From: Patagioenas fasciata
Taxonomy: Eukaryota > Chordata > Aves > Columbiformes > Columbidae
Assembly (NCBI RefSeq): GCF_037038585.1
Contig: NC_092525.1
Span: 29,786,367 to 29,850,366 of the forward strand
Reading direction: 5' to 3'
DNA: 64,000 bases
Shown: positions 49,816-62,401 of the stretch, piece after piece
Layout: each line of letters opens with the position of its first letter
Position numbering within the stretch: position 1 is the first letter of the stretch
Translations under genes and position numbers: made by a program
Notes under the pieces: generated by a model
The model's database searches: none
Told to the model about the DNA's origin: nothing
The model's input: only the letters and a program-made list of their open reading frames with translations

Positions 49816-51588
49816 GCTGTAATGATAGTGACGTACTCCATTGTGGGTGCTTCCTTTCACGGGAATTTTTCAGTTCTTTGTGTGTTTGAATTGTACTTGG
49901 CTGAAATTCTTTGTGTAAGGTACAATCCAGTAGCCTCTAAAACTGGTGGGTTAGATCCACACTGCAGACAATGAAGAAAAAAAAAAAAAGAAAAAAAAAG
50001 AAAAATTGCAGGCATGGTGCATGGAAAGATGTATGGAAAACATATAAGAGTGGAAATGAATGCCTTTAACACCCAGTGATGACAGAAGCCTGACTATAGA
50101 AACTGACAATGACCCATTGTTTATATTTAGACAGGGAAACAAATGTATATATGTATAAATTACTATTTTACAGGTATTCATAGTCTACCTATATAAAATG
50201 AAATGAAGTTATAAAATTTCATCAGCCTGTCTTCCCCTCTGCACTTTCAGTTATTGCAGGTGACCGCAGGGCATTTCCTTTGAATGGTAACTTCCATCTG
50301 TGTATCAGGTTACCAACACATACAAGGCACATAAAATATACAGGGTCTTGATTGCTTTTATTAATTTCAAGATCTTGTCCCCAACAATGGATATTTATTT
50401 AACACTGCGATACCTATAGTCCTTCAAAATCTTTTAAGAATACTGTAAGCCTACATTCTCTGCTAGCTCATTGTTTTTAATTGCAATTCAAGCTTTTATT
50501 TTTATTTGATACTACAGAACACTGGCTTTTCAGTAAATAATACTATTGACTGATTTCAAAGCTTGAGGACCTGGCTTAGATCCAACCTTATTTTCCTCTT
50601 TAAGAACAGGTCATAGAAGTAGGGCACATCAGACTGGGCTCCCAGCAGGGAAATGGAAAATGTGTCACGATTTTTTTTGGGGAATGTGAACAGTGCCTCC
50701 TGGCTCATTTCGTTCATTTCTGTAGAATCAGGCACAGGAGCAGGTGACCTGCCTCAAAGTTGTAAAATCAATCTTAATTCATTTTCGAGAGCAGACAAGG
50801 ATCTGCATTTGAAAGTAGTCATCTGACGTTTAGCTTCTTGACATCACTGTAAGCAGCTGTGCTATATAAGAAATCTCAGAGGAGATATAACTTTTTTGTA
50901 GTCAATGTTTGACTTTTTCTGAAAGAGAGAGATATATGAATCATCCCAAACATGTCATTTCAGCCTCTTGTAAGTGGGACCACAGCAACAATGTTTTTAA
51001 TATTCCTTTCCCTCCCCAGCTCTATCCATATAGCCTTAAAATTCTGAACATGCCCTAGTGCCTATAATGTAAAGACGAAGAGGAATTTTGGTAGCAATAA
51101 TACAATATTTATAATGTTTAGGAGATAAGTTTTATTAACATGACTATTGAGCATTTTGGTGTGTAAATGCACCAGAAGTGACCAACTCGGAGTTGGGATT
51201 TTTGTTGGCTTTGATTCCTGGCATTCAGAGACATGCGTTGGGGATATGCAGAATACTGGAAGAAAGGAGATATACATTGCCTACTGTTGTTTCTCTTCCC
51301 AAGCAGATGGGTTAGCATGCAAGCCAAAGTAAATAGTTATGTCTGTAAATCTAAAATAGGGTCTCTGCAAAAATAAGTGGGTAGAGAAAGGAAGTCCAGA
51401 AATTTCTGCCCAGTTCGCTGGTTTTTGCCCTCCTTATTTTTTAGTGACTGTTTTAAGTGAAAGAAGCTATTTGTTTTAAAATTTTCATCAAAAAGGAACA
51501 TTTATTTGCAGAAAAGGTTGCAATGAGTTTCTGCTACTTCAAAATTTTGTCGTGTGCCAGTATCTTTCTGCACTGCCAGTTAAAATGG
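49816..51588. other. Unique non-coding DNA
   Basis: No gene is recognised. An A-rich tract with scattered G lies at about 49976-50005. Confidence 0.55.
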
Positions 51589-51722
51589 CTCTTCTCTTCT
51601 CTTCTCTTCTCTTCTCTTCTCTTCTCTTCTCTTCTCTTCTCTTCTCTTCTCTTCTCTTCTCTTCTCTTCTCTTCTCTTCTCTTCTCTTCTCTTCTCTTCT
51701 CTTCTCTTCTCTTCTCTTCTCT
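51589..51722 (+). repeat. Perfect (CTTCT)n microsatellite, 134 bp
   Basis: Twenty-six full CTTCT units (51591-51720) plus CT at each end, with no interruption. One strand is all pyrimidine, the other all purine (AGAAG)n. The unit reads the same forwards and backwards up to rotation, so the tract is a mirror repeat and could form an intramolecular triplex (H-DNA). It stays open in both directions (SLLFS or EKRRE repeats), which creates false ORFs. Purity suggests recent expansion and probable polymorphism. Confidence 0.98.
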
Positions 51723-54700
51723 GTATAGAAGGTTATAGTGACTTCTTCAGCAGAATTCAGAACTCTGAAATAAGTAAATTCCCTAAGGTTTTTCAGTGTT
51801 AGCTGATGATCTACTGTGGTTGGTTCTGCAACTTTTTTTTTTTTTTCTAAATTGTGAGAGTTAAAACCATTTGTTTGAGTAATGGCTTGAAAAAGCATGG
51901 CACAAAGTTCCTAAATGGTGAAGAAATAAGACAGCTCAGAGCATGGGGTTCAGTGGCAGGAAGCCACTGTGACCAGTACTAGATTTTTAACTTTTATACC
52001 AAGTACATCCTACATTATACCTGTGTGAGTGCTGAGCCTCCGAACTGCAGAAGAGAAACTAAATGATCAGAGGTCTGAGAGGATCCTGTAAACATAGCAA
52101 GTGTCATAGCTCTTTCTTCTTTTTCTTTTTTTTTTTTATTGTTATGCATATAATGGTATAGTGATCTTTTTATAGCTGAGCACTGTGGTGCAAAGATTGA
52201 ATGTGCTATAGCAGTGCTTTGAAGATGCAATGTGCTATAGACATTGCTATGTGGAATTCATCTGCTTTCATATGTGGCAGTGTGCTGCTATTAGGCAGTG
52301 TGTCCTCTGTGAGTCTGAACTGGCTTGGTAAGTGTGAAGCTGTCAGTGTCATAGACAGTACAGATTTTCTTCAGCGTTTATGTTTCTAGGGTTTATCTAG
52401 AACAAGTCTAGGGATGCAAAGGAGTTTTACACTGTGATCCTCAAGGGCAGACAGGTATTTAGGTAGTTACTTTGGTAAGTAGTAAGCTTTCACTCTTTTG
52501 AAGCAGGACCTAAACATTAAGATTTCTTCAGCTGGAGAGTAACAACACAAATAAGGGAGCCTTTCTGCCATCACTAAGTAGGAATGGATGTTGTGGCAGA
52601 GGTCTCTGATACCAACACCATAGCAAAGTCGTGGGTGAAGTGAGGAAATAAGCTTGAGATTGGTGCTAAAATTAGCAAATGTGGGATGGAGATGTTAAGT
52701 ATGGAGTCATTCTACTCCTCTGTAAATAATTTAATCCTGAAGTAATGTCTTCTGTCTGAAAATAGTTAATTGGCTAGTTTAGAGCAGCAGACTAACCTAT
52801 TCTGAAATAGAGAAGTTGGTTTTTTTTTACTTTGTAGTAGGTGACTGTATACCTTATGAATATGTGTACTGGTAGGCTAAAGATATATAGAGTATCTAGA
52901 CCCTTAACAAATTGTATCCTGAATAATTTTCCAGCTTTTGTCTTTCTCAGAAGGAGTTTAGAAACGTAAGATTGAAGAGCTGCTAATTTAAGTGAAAGAA
53001 CACATGAAATTTTAATTATGTAGAACTGACATAAGTTATTAGCTCTTATGCTAAGGGGGAAATCAGTGCAGTGCAGGCCAGGCTTGGGGACCTTTTGTAG
53101 CCAGTTGGTGCTAAGGAGCTATTGAGAGTCTTGCTCATTCTCCCATGTGGGGACATTCAGACAGTTGAAAAAAAAGCCATGCTAGGAGCCCTTTTTTTGG
53201 TTTTGTTTTATAATCAGAAATACTAATAGAGTAAAGCTTTTGCTATTGAAGGATTGTGATTACAATAATTGTAACAACCTTATATGGAAGTCCAGGACTG
53301 ACTCCTAAATGGGAGATTGGCTTTGGAATGAGGAATTTGGAACACAGAGACAAAACAGCATTTGAGCTGCTTCTGGAGATACGGATGGGAAATCTACTCC
53401 AGCTTTGTAGATGTCAACGTTCTCCCTCATTTTAAAATAAGCTTTACTACGTGAATTAAGTCCTGTTTTCAGTTTGAAACTGTATTTAAGAAATAATTGG
53501 GTACCTACTTCTCTCTTCACTGAAGAGAGACATGATTTAACTCCTCTACAGGTCCTCAGGTAGACTTCTTTGGTAAAACCATGATTGTTACTTTAACAGT
53601 AATATATATAAAAAAAAACCTTCTACACATCAGTACGATTATGTCAATGTAAACAAGAGCAGAATCTACCTCATTCTTGATATATTAGGAAGTGTTGAAT
53701 TGCTTAAGAGGAAATATTTCCCCTCTCTTCTTCCCCACTACCCTGCTAGTAAATTAAAAAAATTGCATGAAAGAGTGTAAAGAGTGACCTCATCAGATCT
53801 AGCAAAATAAGTTACTCTGAGATTTCCTATATTGCTGGAAGAATTGTTAAACCAGACTTGGTAAAAAACTCTTTGCACTAGAAAACAAGATACCACTATA
53901 AAAACTACTACTGCACAAAAAGACAGAACTAACCAGTTATATGCAGTAATGTGGCATCCAAGAACAGGTCAGGAGTATAACTATAGAATCTTGATTACAT
54001 TAGTGTTGGCATGATTATATAACAATTCCCATGGATTGCAACAATGTTACTTGCATGTATCAATATTTGGTTTGTTGGGCTGCTAGCAAAGTTTCCTGTA
54101 CAAACGCTGCATCTGGGCTTTTGCCCTTGTCGTAAGACAATGATGGGGATTTTAACAAAAGGCACTTCTTTTGCGCGAGATCTATATTTTTGGCCTAGTA
54201 CTGGAAGAATACAGTTTTGGGGGTCCTGAGAACATTAGTGTTCAGCTGTGCCCATCTGTTACTGACAGAACGAAGTGAGGTGCTTGTATTCAATGGGATT
54301 TTCCCCATTTTTCGTGCTCTCCATCAACAAAAAGGCAGAGTCACGGCCTGTGGCCTCAGGACCAGGAAGTATTAGCCAAGCAATTAATAACAGCAGCTGT
54401 CAATGACACAAAAATAAAGTTGCTAAATCGTGTTCTCGAGGACATTACCTTTTAGTTCTGAGAGCAAATTGAGCCAGTTTGCCTTTTTATTCTTGTTGTT
54501 GTCATTATAGTTATGTGGAAACACAGATCATTTTACAACTGAATTTCCTTTGCAGGTTCTGCCTCATCCTGAGCACTGGAACTTGGACTTCACTCTCATT
54601 CCTCCTTCCCATGAAGTAACTTCATTTTCTGTGTTTTGGCTGAGCTCATTATTCAACCAGCTGGCCCCTTTCCTCCATCAGCCAGCCATGTGTTCTCCTT

Positions 54701-57020
54701 TATCATTTTGGGATGCCCCATGTTACCTTTGACTGTCACCCGTCATCACGTTTCTTCCACAAGGTAAAGTCCAGGATAAGATGTGCCTTGCAGGTTTTCC
54801 AGGCAGTCAGCTGCCTTGTCTCCTCTGCTCTTTTCTAGTATTCCCCCAATTTAAGTCTATTGCCTCTTTCTAGTCTGTAGCCTGAAAGGGGGAGCTGAAA
54901 TCAGCCAGAGTCCTCTTAAAAATGCCCTTGCAAAAGCTCCTGTTGCTGAATTCACAGTACCCAGCACAGCGAATCTTAGGAACCTGTCTTCTATTGACAG
55001 TTATGTGTTATTTCAGCTCACACTTATTTCTTCATAAACAGGGAACAGAAGCCACTAAAACGGGAAAGGAGGAAATTCTGGAACACAGATTTATTTCCTT
55101 CAGCTTAGTTGGATCCTGTTCCCTTTTATTTCAGTGGCTTTAGATCAGGCCCTGTTGCTAATTTCTTTTCCATTCAGTTTCCCTGGTAACGTTTTATTTT
55201 TAGCATCATTATTCTTCAGAGATCTGGCATGGAGGGTTCACTTTGAATATGAACTGTTTTATTTTAAATGTTTAATTTCAGGGGCAAAAATGGAAAAAAA
55301 ACCAAACCAAACCAACCCAGCAACAAAATGTTCCACAAAGTATCTTTAAATATCTGAAAAATGTGGTCATATCACATGGTTAAAACCTTTATTACTTATT
55401 TTTTCCCTATGGCTTCAGTAGAAGATTTTGGGAAGATGGGTTGTTATACATTAATGTAATTTTAAATGTCTTAAAAATCATTATCCTTTTGTGCACTGGT
55501 GGTGTGTTATTCTGATTTTTCAGATCTGTTATCATAGAAGACCGAAAACTGTCAGCAGCACAGTGATTCTAAAAATAATTGGTCTGGTAGAAAAAGAGAA
55601 ATACTTCTCTCATGCTTCTTCAGCACTAGTCACCTTCTCTCCCTGCAAATAGGCAGGACAGAAGTAAAGCTGTGGAGATAGTCTCTGTTTCCTTTTCTAG
55701 ATTCTACTTAATGACATACTTGCATAGTCATCCGAGTGCCTTGCCTGAAAATTTCTCTAGTTTCTATAAGGAATGAGACTATCAGAAATTCTTGGTTTGG
55801 AGATTCCAGCAATTATTACATAATGGGATTATAGTTGGAGGTTGCTTGTCCTTTTGAAATCAACACAATGACTCTGACTAAAGAACAAGTGTAGCATCTG
55901 GTAAAAAAAAAAAATTGGTTTTCATATATTAATTTAATGAATTAATTATGATTCATGTCTAACCCTTTCTCTCAACTGGCCAGCCTCCTTGACAAAAAGC
56001 AGTGCTTGAGAACTTATGCTGAATTTATTGAGAATGAAAATAACTATGCTAAATATTAATAGAGTGAAAAAGTAAAAAAAACCAAAAACCAAACAAAACT
56101 ACAGTCCTATCTCAGTATGATGCTTCAGTACTTTGACCTCACTGACAAAGAGAAAACTGTAATTTAACGTTTTAAAGCTTTCAGTATTTTTCAAGGTAGT
56201 TAGAGTGCTATTTGCCCATTAACAGATCAAAGACTTTCTGATTATGTCTTTCACTCAAGTTGCATACGAAAGATGATCTGTCAGAATTTATCAGCAGATG
56301 AATAATTATTTATCCTCTTATGTAGGCTCCTATTTATAGTATTTGTCAAGCAAGTTCTCTACTAGGGAGGGACTATAATATGAGCACTACATGGTGTGAT
56401 GAAAGCCTTCCCATACCTCAGGCTTTGTAATTTCCTTTTATCTGAAATAATTGCCATAATAAGACATAAGGCCTAAAAAGCTCTTAGGGTTTTAACAGAA
56501 AGTCCTGTGCTATTCAGAAGATGCCTTGGTTACAAGCAGATGCTTCTATTTTTTTGCAATACTGAAATCAAGGCTCTTCTATAAATGAAAAAGAACCCCT
56601 CATTTTCTCTGTTGCTAGGGAAATGGTAAGAGAGAAATAATCCTTCCTCTTCCTTGAAGAAATGACCAATTCATGTCATGAAATGTGTCATTCTCAGTAT
56701 TTTTCAGTTCTGTAACTCCATCTGTCGAAACAATCTTGACTAAGCCTGAGATAACATAGTCTGACAAGACTTAGATGCTAATTGGGCCAATAAGATCTCA
56801 TCACTATCTCTCGAGAGGTTGAGTAAAATGATTATGGCCATTGGCCCATCCCAGCTGCCATATCCAAGAGCATTGCTAATGGGAGTTGATGGGTTGCTTT
56901 CTGCCAAATTTACTTGTTCTCTTCACGCATACAAGTTTTTGTTTGTTTGTTTGTTGTTTTTTTTTTGTGTGTGTGTGGTTTTTTTGTGTTTGTGTTTTTT
57001 TTTTTTTTCCCCTCTTGCAG
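51723..57020. other. Unique non-coding DNA
   Basis: No gene or repeat family is recognised. T-rich runs occur at 51833-51846 and 52126-52138, and T/G-rich low complexity at about 56937-57008 leads into the candidate exon acceptor. Confidence 0.55.
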
Positions 57021-57135
57021 GGAGCAGGAATGAAAGGCTTTCTAAAAGAAGGAATTGCTGGAGCTTACATAGTACAAAGGCTCACACAAATTGCCTGTCA
57101 GTCAATTGGATTTAATGGGCAGGAAAGACAGATTG
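57021..57135 (+). CDS. Candidate internal exon, product unknown
   Basis: A strong acceptor-like site (a long T run, then CCCCTCTTGCAG, AG at 57019-57020) precedes 115 nt that end in a good donor context, GATTG/GTGAGA, with GT at 57136. One frame is open throughout: 38 codons plus one base, beginning GAGMKGFLKEGIAGAY and ending GFNGQERQI. The peptide has ordinary protein composition, with no low complexity. The length is typical of vertebrate internal exons. I recognise no family, and no partner exon is evident in the window, so this may be an exon of a gene with very long introns, a lncRNA exon or a chance pair of splice-like sites. Of all unexplained frames here it has the best splice-site support. 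Confidence 0.2.
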
Positions 57136-60100
57136 GTGAGAGGGGATGGTTAGGACATTTGCTAGGTTCCAGCTAGAACATTTCTCATTTTGAGGTTTTG
57201 AATTTTAGCAGTAAGAGGAGAGCTGAAATGCTGCTGCTTTGATTTGTTAGTGCGGGTTAATAATTAGCTCCTGCTTGCATTGATGGTTTTATTTAGTGCT
57301 GATTATCTGATTTCCTTTGGAAGACACTGTCCTGTTTTGAAAGCTACATGTGATGGTACTGCACATTATTTGCACTTCCCATCTGTAGAATCTTTTTGTC
57401 CTTTCTTGGTATGCAGACAAGGAATAGAGAGCAATAAAAACAGGTATATTGAAGCAGTATCAGCCTGCCAGAAGTGTGTGTCGGTCAGCTTTTGTTTCTG
57501 TAGACAAAGGGGCTTAACTGTGCCAGTAACTCATACTGCCAGCACAGTAGGGCCCAATACTGTGTTAATGGGTTGTGCTATAGCAGTTTATGTTGGGTTA
57601 TGCAGTACTTCCACTGTTGTAGAGATTGTGCTTCCCAGAACATGTCCAATTTAAGGAAAAAGAAAAGTGATGATACGGTAAAATGAAGAAATGGGTAAAC
57701 TTAACCTGTTGTATGGAGTTGTAGTGTTTGTGAGAAAAGAAAGAAGGGTAGGAGGACATGGCATCCGTGCTATAGCAAGGAGTGCTAGATAATACAAAAT
57801 ACCTGGATTTCCACTTTTTTAAGAACATTGATGGAGAATGGAAAAAACTGGAGACAGCAGTTTTCCAGACCTTGTTGTCTCTTCCTGTCCTTGTTCTGTT
57901 ACTTGTCAGCAATTTCCATGCTGGTTAATCACTGACCCCTGCTACTACTACCTCAGGTTTGTCATATCCCAGGGTCTTTTTTGCTAACAGTTTTTAAAGG
58001 CCAAAGCCTCACACAGACTACTTGTGCTGAAACAAGGAGAGCCAGGGCAGCACTGAGCCTGTGTGAATCCACATGTTCTACATAGTCATACTAAGGATAG
58101 TGCATCTGGTTTCTTATTGGCAGTTATCAAATAATTCCAGTCATTTCAAATGAATTTATTTATTTTTTTAATCATTTAGAAATTAATTTAATTCACACAT
58201 CAATCATATATGTGTCTGCGTGTGTGCCATATTTTGACATTATGTCAGTCATGGTTGCTTATCTGGACAGAGCTGTAAGTGGTAGCAGCAGCTAGAAGAT
58301 TCCCCATTAGATTTTAAGGTATAAGGTTATTTAATCTTGAGTCAAATTTTCAGCATACATTTCCCCCCAGATTTATCTGGTTCAAGTCAATTCAGTGGAA
58401 TTTGGATCCTGAAAACACTGAGTAATTATGTTAGCTAACACAGAGAGTTTGGCAGAGATTTTTAATATCCAGTATGATAGTTAATGGATCTTTTTCATTA
58501 TAACTGGTCTTTCACTGTTCCAAGAGTTACTACATCCTTTTTCTTTTTTTTTCTCTTTTTTTAAGGTGATGTAGATGACAGTTTGAAAATAAACAAAATA
58601 CAATATACAAACCTTCTGTCCTTTTGTATCACCTTTTTAATTTGCACTCATTACTCTAGTATATGCCAAGCACTCTTAATGAGTGAAAACAAGCCCAACC
58701 CAAATGGAAGCATTTTATTTCTTAAGACTCAGACAGTTGGGATGAGAAGACTCAGATTTTAACTTAGTGTGCAGTGGAGAGACAATATAGTCAACGGAGA
58801 TGTGGCATACTATCTTCGTAGAGACCAACACTGCTGAGCCAAAAGGCTTCCATATTTGGAAAGTATCTGTCATCTTAAAAAGAGATAGATTGAAAGTACT
58901 TCCAATGCTTCTGTGCTTAACGTGATAGATCTGTAATCATATCCAGACACTTCTGCTGCATAGGTTGTTCTAGTTTATTGGTACCAGAGATGTGTAAACT
59001 TGGCAAATATCTGAACTTTTAGAATAATAGCTTCTTAATTCAATTGAATTTCCTGTTCTGGAAAGATGAAAGATCTTTTCATTAATGAAGGAAACAATTA
59101 CTGCAGTTTACCTAAGGTCAATTCATGTTTTTTGACACAAAGCAGCATTACTGTGGAAGCTGCTGCCACTGAGTACCATTATAGAGTGAAATCCATGTAG
59201 GAGTGCATTTAAATGGAACACCTTATTTTGGTCTCACAGAAGAGAGCAAAACTGAATAATTTTCAAACATGTAATTTTTTCCCATTTAGGTGGTATCATC
59301 AGAATTCTAGCAGGAACTGGTAGCACTCAGTAAAGATTACTACAGTTATACAAGATTGTAACAACTACCAAGTGTCATTTTTGTGCCCTAAATATAATAC
59401 TCGTAAGAGATACTACATCTCTCTGTAAGTTATTTTGCTACTGATTTGTTTTATGTAGTCAAATCCTTTTAAGGAAGTGAGAATCAGTGGGCTCAGAATT
59501 CAGTGTATCAGCTCTATATCAATGCTGAACTCTCCATGGACAATCTAATGATGCATGGTGCCATAATTTTAAAGCAGAAATACATTTGCACTTCACTATA
59601 GAATTATGAATAATGAGATACTGACTACATAGAACTAAGATTTCAGCCTTAAACTGTTGTCATTATAACTTTTTCTGAAAGTAAACTTTAAAATCCTGTT
59701 TCTGTAATGATTTAGACAGTGGCTTATTTTTATTTGTTCAAAGAGTTTATTGATTTCATATAAAGCCGTTGCACTTAAGGTGAAACAGGCTGATAAGTCT
59801 TCACAAGATTGGCTGTAATAGAAGATGAGATGTGCAGTGTTGTTTATGGTCCTGGCAGTTGGATTCCTAATGTACAAGAAAGTACTATGAACTGGAATAG
59901 AGGAGATGGTCTTCCATTAGAAATACGGAATCTGAACTTAATTCTATGGGAAACAGGTACGAAAACTGCACATGTAAAGAACCCTGTAACTGCTGTAGGG
60001 CTATTGCCTGGATAAGAAATGAAGGATCAAGCACTATATATATATTTCTTTTTTCACTTTTATGATGATGCAAAGCACTCTGGACATCAAATTAAAACTT

Positions 60101-61784
60101 CTAAAGTATTTGTAATCCTTAAATTTTCAGAAGTTTTTAATTTCCAGTTTTCCACTTATCATTAAGTTCTGTTAGTAAGTATGTCAAGTCTGTGCAGCTA
60201 TGTTGTATTGTACATAATAACTAATGAGCATGTACCTGTTCCAGATTTTAAATTCTTACTGAACAAAGCAAGTTAGATGCAGTTGGTGGTATACTGCTGA
60301 GCCATGGTCTGTCCTTAGTAAGCAATGATGCAGTGTATCTAGCAGCTACATTTGTTTTGATGGCAGCAGATCTCTTACCATGTTTCTCTACAGGTTTTTC
60401 TTCATAACAATGGACCATTTATATAGTCTAATGCTGCTTAGTGGTACACAACTGCTACTGCCCAACTCAGCATTCCTGCTAAAGATCCATTCTGTAAGCT
60501 TGACCCATCAATATGCTGCTCTCATGACTTCTGAAATATTTTAGTTGTGTTAGTTCCATATCCAGTGTTTGATTAGCTACTCTTCTTCCTTGTAATTTTC
60601 CAAATTTTCAGTCTTGAATCTCATTAAGTATTCACGCAGCTTTTGTATCACTTCACAGATTAAAGAGCTCTCCTCATCAGTTCATTTAGTTCCTGACCCT
60701 TCCCAAAGAGCTTGGAAAGCTTTATAAACCAGGCACATTTTGTATCTTAACTATGGAGGAAATTAATTGTTTTACAGTGACCCAACCTTTAATTATTTGA
60801 TGAATATTTGAAGGATTAAGAAAGCAGTGATTGTACTAATTATCTGCCTACTCTGCTTGACAAACTTAATGTACAAATTTCTAAATTATGATTTTGCACT
60901 TTAAGTGCTGTTTAATCTTCCCTTTTGGGAAGCACCTTAAACTTTCTCCTGACATATTGTTAGAACTTTCTCATGACTCCTTTTTTGGGGTAAGTTATAA
61001 GACTTTTTTTTTTTTTGCTAACTTGTATCTGAATTCTTTTGCTTGCATCATAAAAAAGGTCAGTGAAAGGAGGACTCTTACAAATCTCATTAAAAATAAA
61101 AGCATTTGAAGAAACCTCTTCCAATGTTCTTCCTTGGTTTAGCAGATTAGACAAGTCTGCAATTTGTTACGCATACAGAGCTCACAGCACTTTTGTTTCG
61201 TATTACCAAACAGAATGTGATGTATGAAGACTTAGCCGTCCTGTTCATTTAAACCACATGCTTCTCTTCCATTCTCTGGTAGGAAACCAAGGCATTACTT
61301 TGGCATCAGACCCATAGTAGATCTCAGGAAGCTGAAGCCTAGAAGTGGCCAAAGCCTACAACTCTTCCCCTGCCAGACTGGCATACTCTCAGTATTGGGA
61401 GATGCAGGTTGCTGGAACCACTTCTGTGAAAACTCTCCTCTCTCACAAGAGTGAGGGTAATTGACTCAGACTGTATAGAAAGACAAGAAATATTATAGGA
61501 GACTGCAACTGACACCATGCAGAAGTTTCACCTAACATTTCCCTTGGGGCTGGGAACAGATGATGCTCTGATTAAAAAACAAAACAAAACAAACAAACAA
61601 AAAAGTACACTTGGCACTCTGCTAAGTATCCACATCTCTTCTGGTCTAAAGCAAACAAGTACCAGGGTGACCGGCCCTTAGGGAGAATTAAATAGCTCAG
61701 GGAATGAGTATCATGTGAATATGTCTCTGAAAGAACACCAGAAGAACACATACTGAAGATGTCAATTAACAGGCTGTACTCATT
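57136..61784. other. Unique AT-rich non-coding DNA
   Basis: No gene is recognised. The open frame at 57280-57654 (124 codons) lacks an ATG at its start and has no known domain. T-rich runs occur at about 58538-58565 and an AAAAC-rich tract at about 61575-61602. Confidence 0.55.
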
Positions 61785-61806
61785 AAAAAAAAAAAAAAAA
61801 AAAAAA
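61785..61806 (+). repeat. Poly(A) run, 22 nt
   Basis: An uninterrupted run of 22 A. Unlike those at 7465 and 16475, I found no matching direct repeat upstream of it within about 1.3 kb, so no retroposon is called. Confidence 0.95.
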
Positions 61807-62222
61807 GCTAGTTTTAGGGAAAATTCAAAGACAGCTATTGTTTGCAAAGCATTGATTATATTCTCATATGCTTTACAGATGAAAGTGAGTAAAGCTATTG
61901 CTCCCTATTGTGTGATGTTATTCTCGTAGCAGAGGTTGCTGCCCTAGTTTTCTGGCCCCAGTACAGTATAGGAACAGACATTGTAATCAACAAGCTCAGT
62001 TTGAAGCAGGAACAGAATGAAATTCTGTTGATTACATTGCACACAGATATGCTCCAGTCTCTTCTGACTGATTTGGTGGGAGAGCAGAGCTTTCCCTTAT
62101 GCATCATTTAGTAGCTGCAGAGACTTGACAGATCCACAAATCCCTGTGACTCTCATCTCTCTCTCTGAGCATCACTGGAAAAGTAACACAGTTGGAAAAA
62201 GCTGAGTGACGGTTGGCCTTTG
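61807..62222. other. Unique non-coding DNA
   Basis: I see nothing recognisable here. Confidence 0.5.
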
Positions 62223-62401
62223 AAGGAAGGGAGATGGAAGGCGGGGGGGGCGGGGGTGAAGGGGAGAACAAAAAAGGAAAGAAAAAAAAAGAAAAAGATG
62301 TGTTGCGTGGGGCTGTTTTTTTTTCTTTGTGTTTTTTTTTTTTTAATATGTGTGTGGGGTTTTTTTTGTTTGTTTCTTTGTTGGTTTTAATTTTTTTTCT
62401 C
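62223..62401 (+). repeat. Low-complexity block: purine, G-quadruplex, A-rich, then T-rich
   Basis: A purine-rich stretch contains G8, G5 and G4 runs (62243-62250, 62252-62256, 62261-62264). Because G8 can supply two G-triads, the block can form a quadruplex. It runs into A-rich sequence to about 62300 and then T/G-rich sequence to 62401. The A-rich and T-rich halves could pair partly. No gene is present. Confidence 0.8.

Noticed and set aside
49310..49841. Minus-strand ORFs of 131 and 111 codons
   Set aside because: They are antisense shadows of the plus-strand CR1 reverse-transcriptase fragment.
51457..51898. Long ORFs with SLLFS and EKRRE repeats
   Set aside because: They are produced by the stop-free (CTTCT)n microsatellite, not by a gene.
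59809..60015. 68-codon ORF followed by a donor-like CAG/GTACGA
   Set aside because: There is no pyrimidine tract or credible acceptor upstream, and the start is not ATG.
61785..61806. Third 22-A run as a retroposon tail
   Set aside because: No matching direct repeat was found upstream, so it is kept as a simple repeat.
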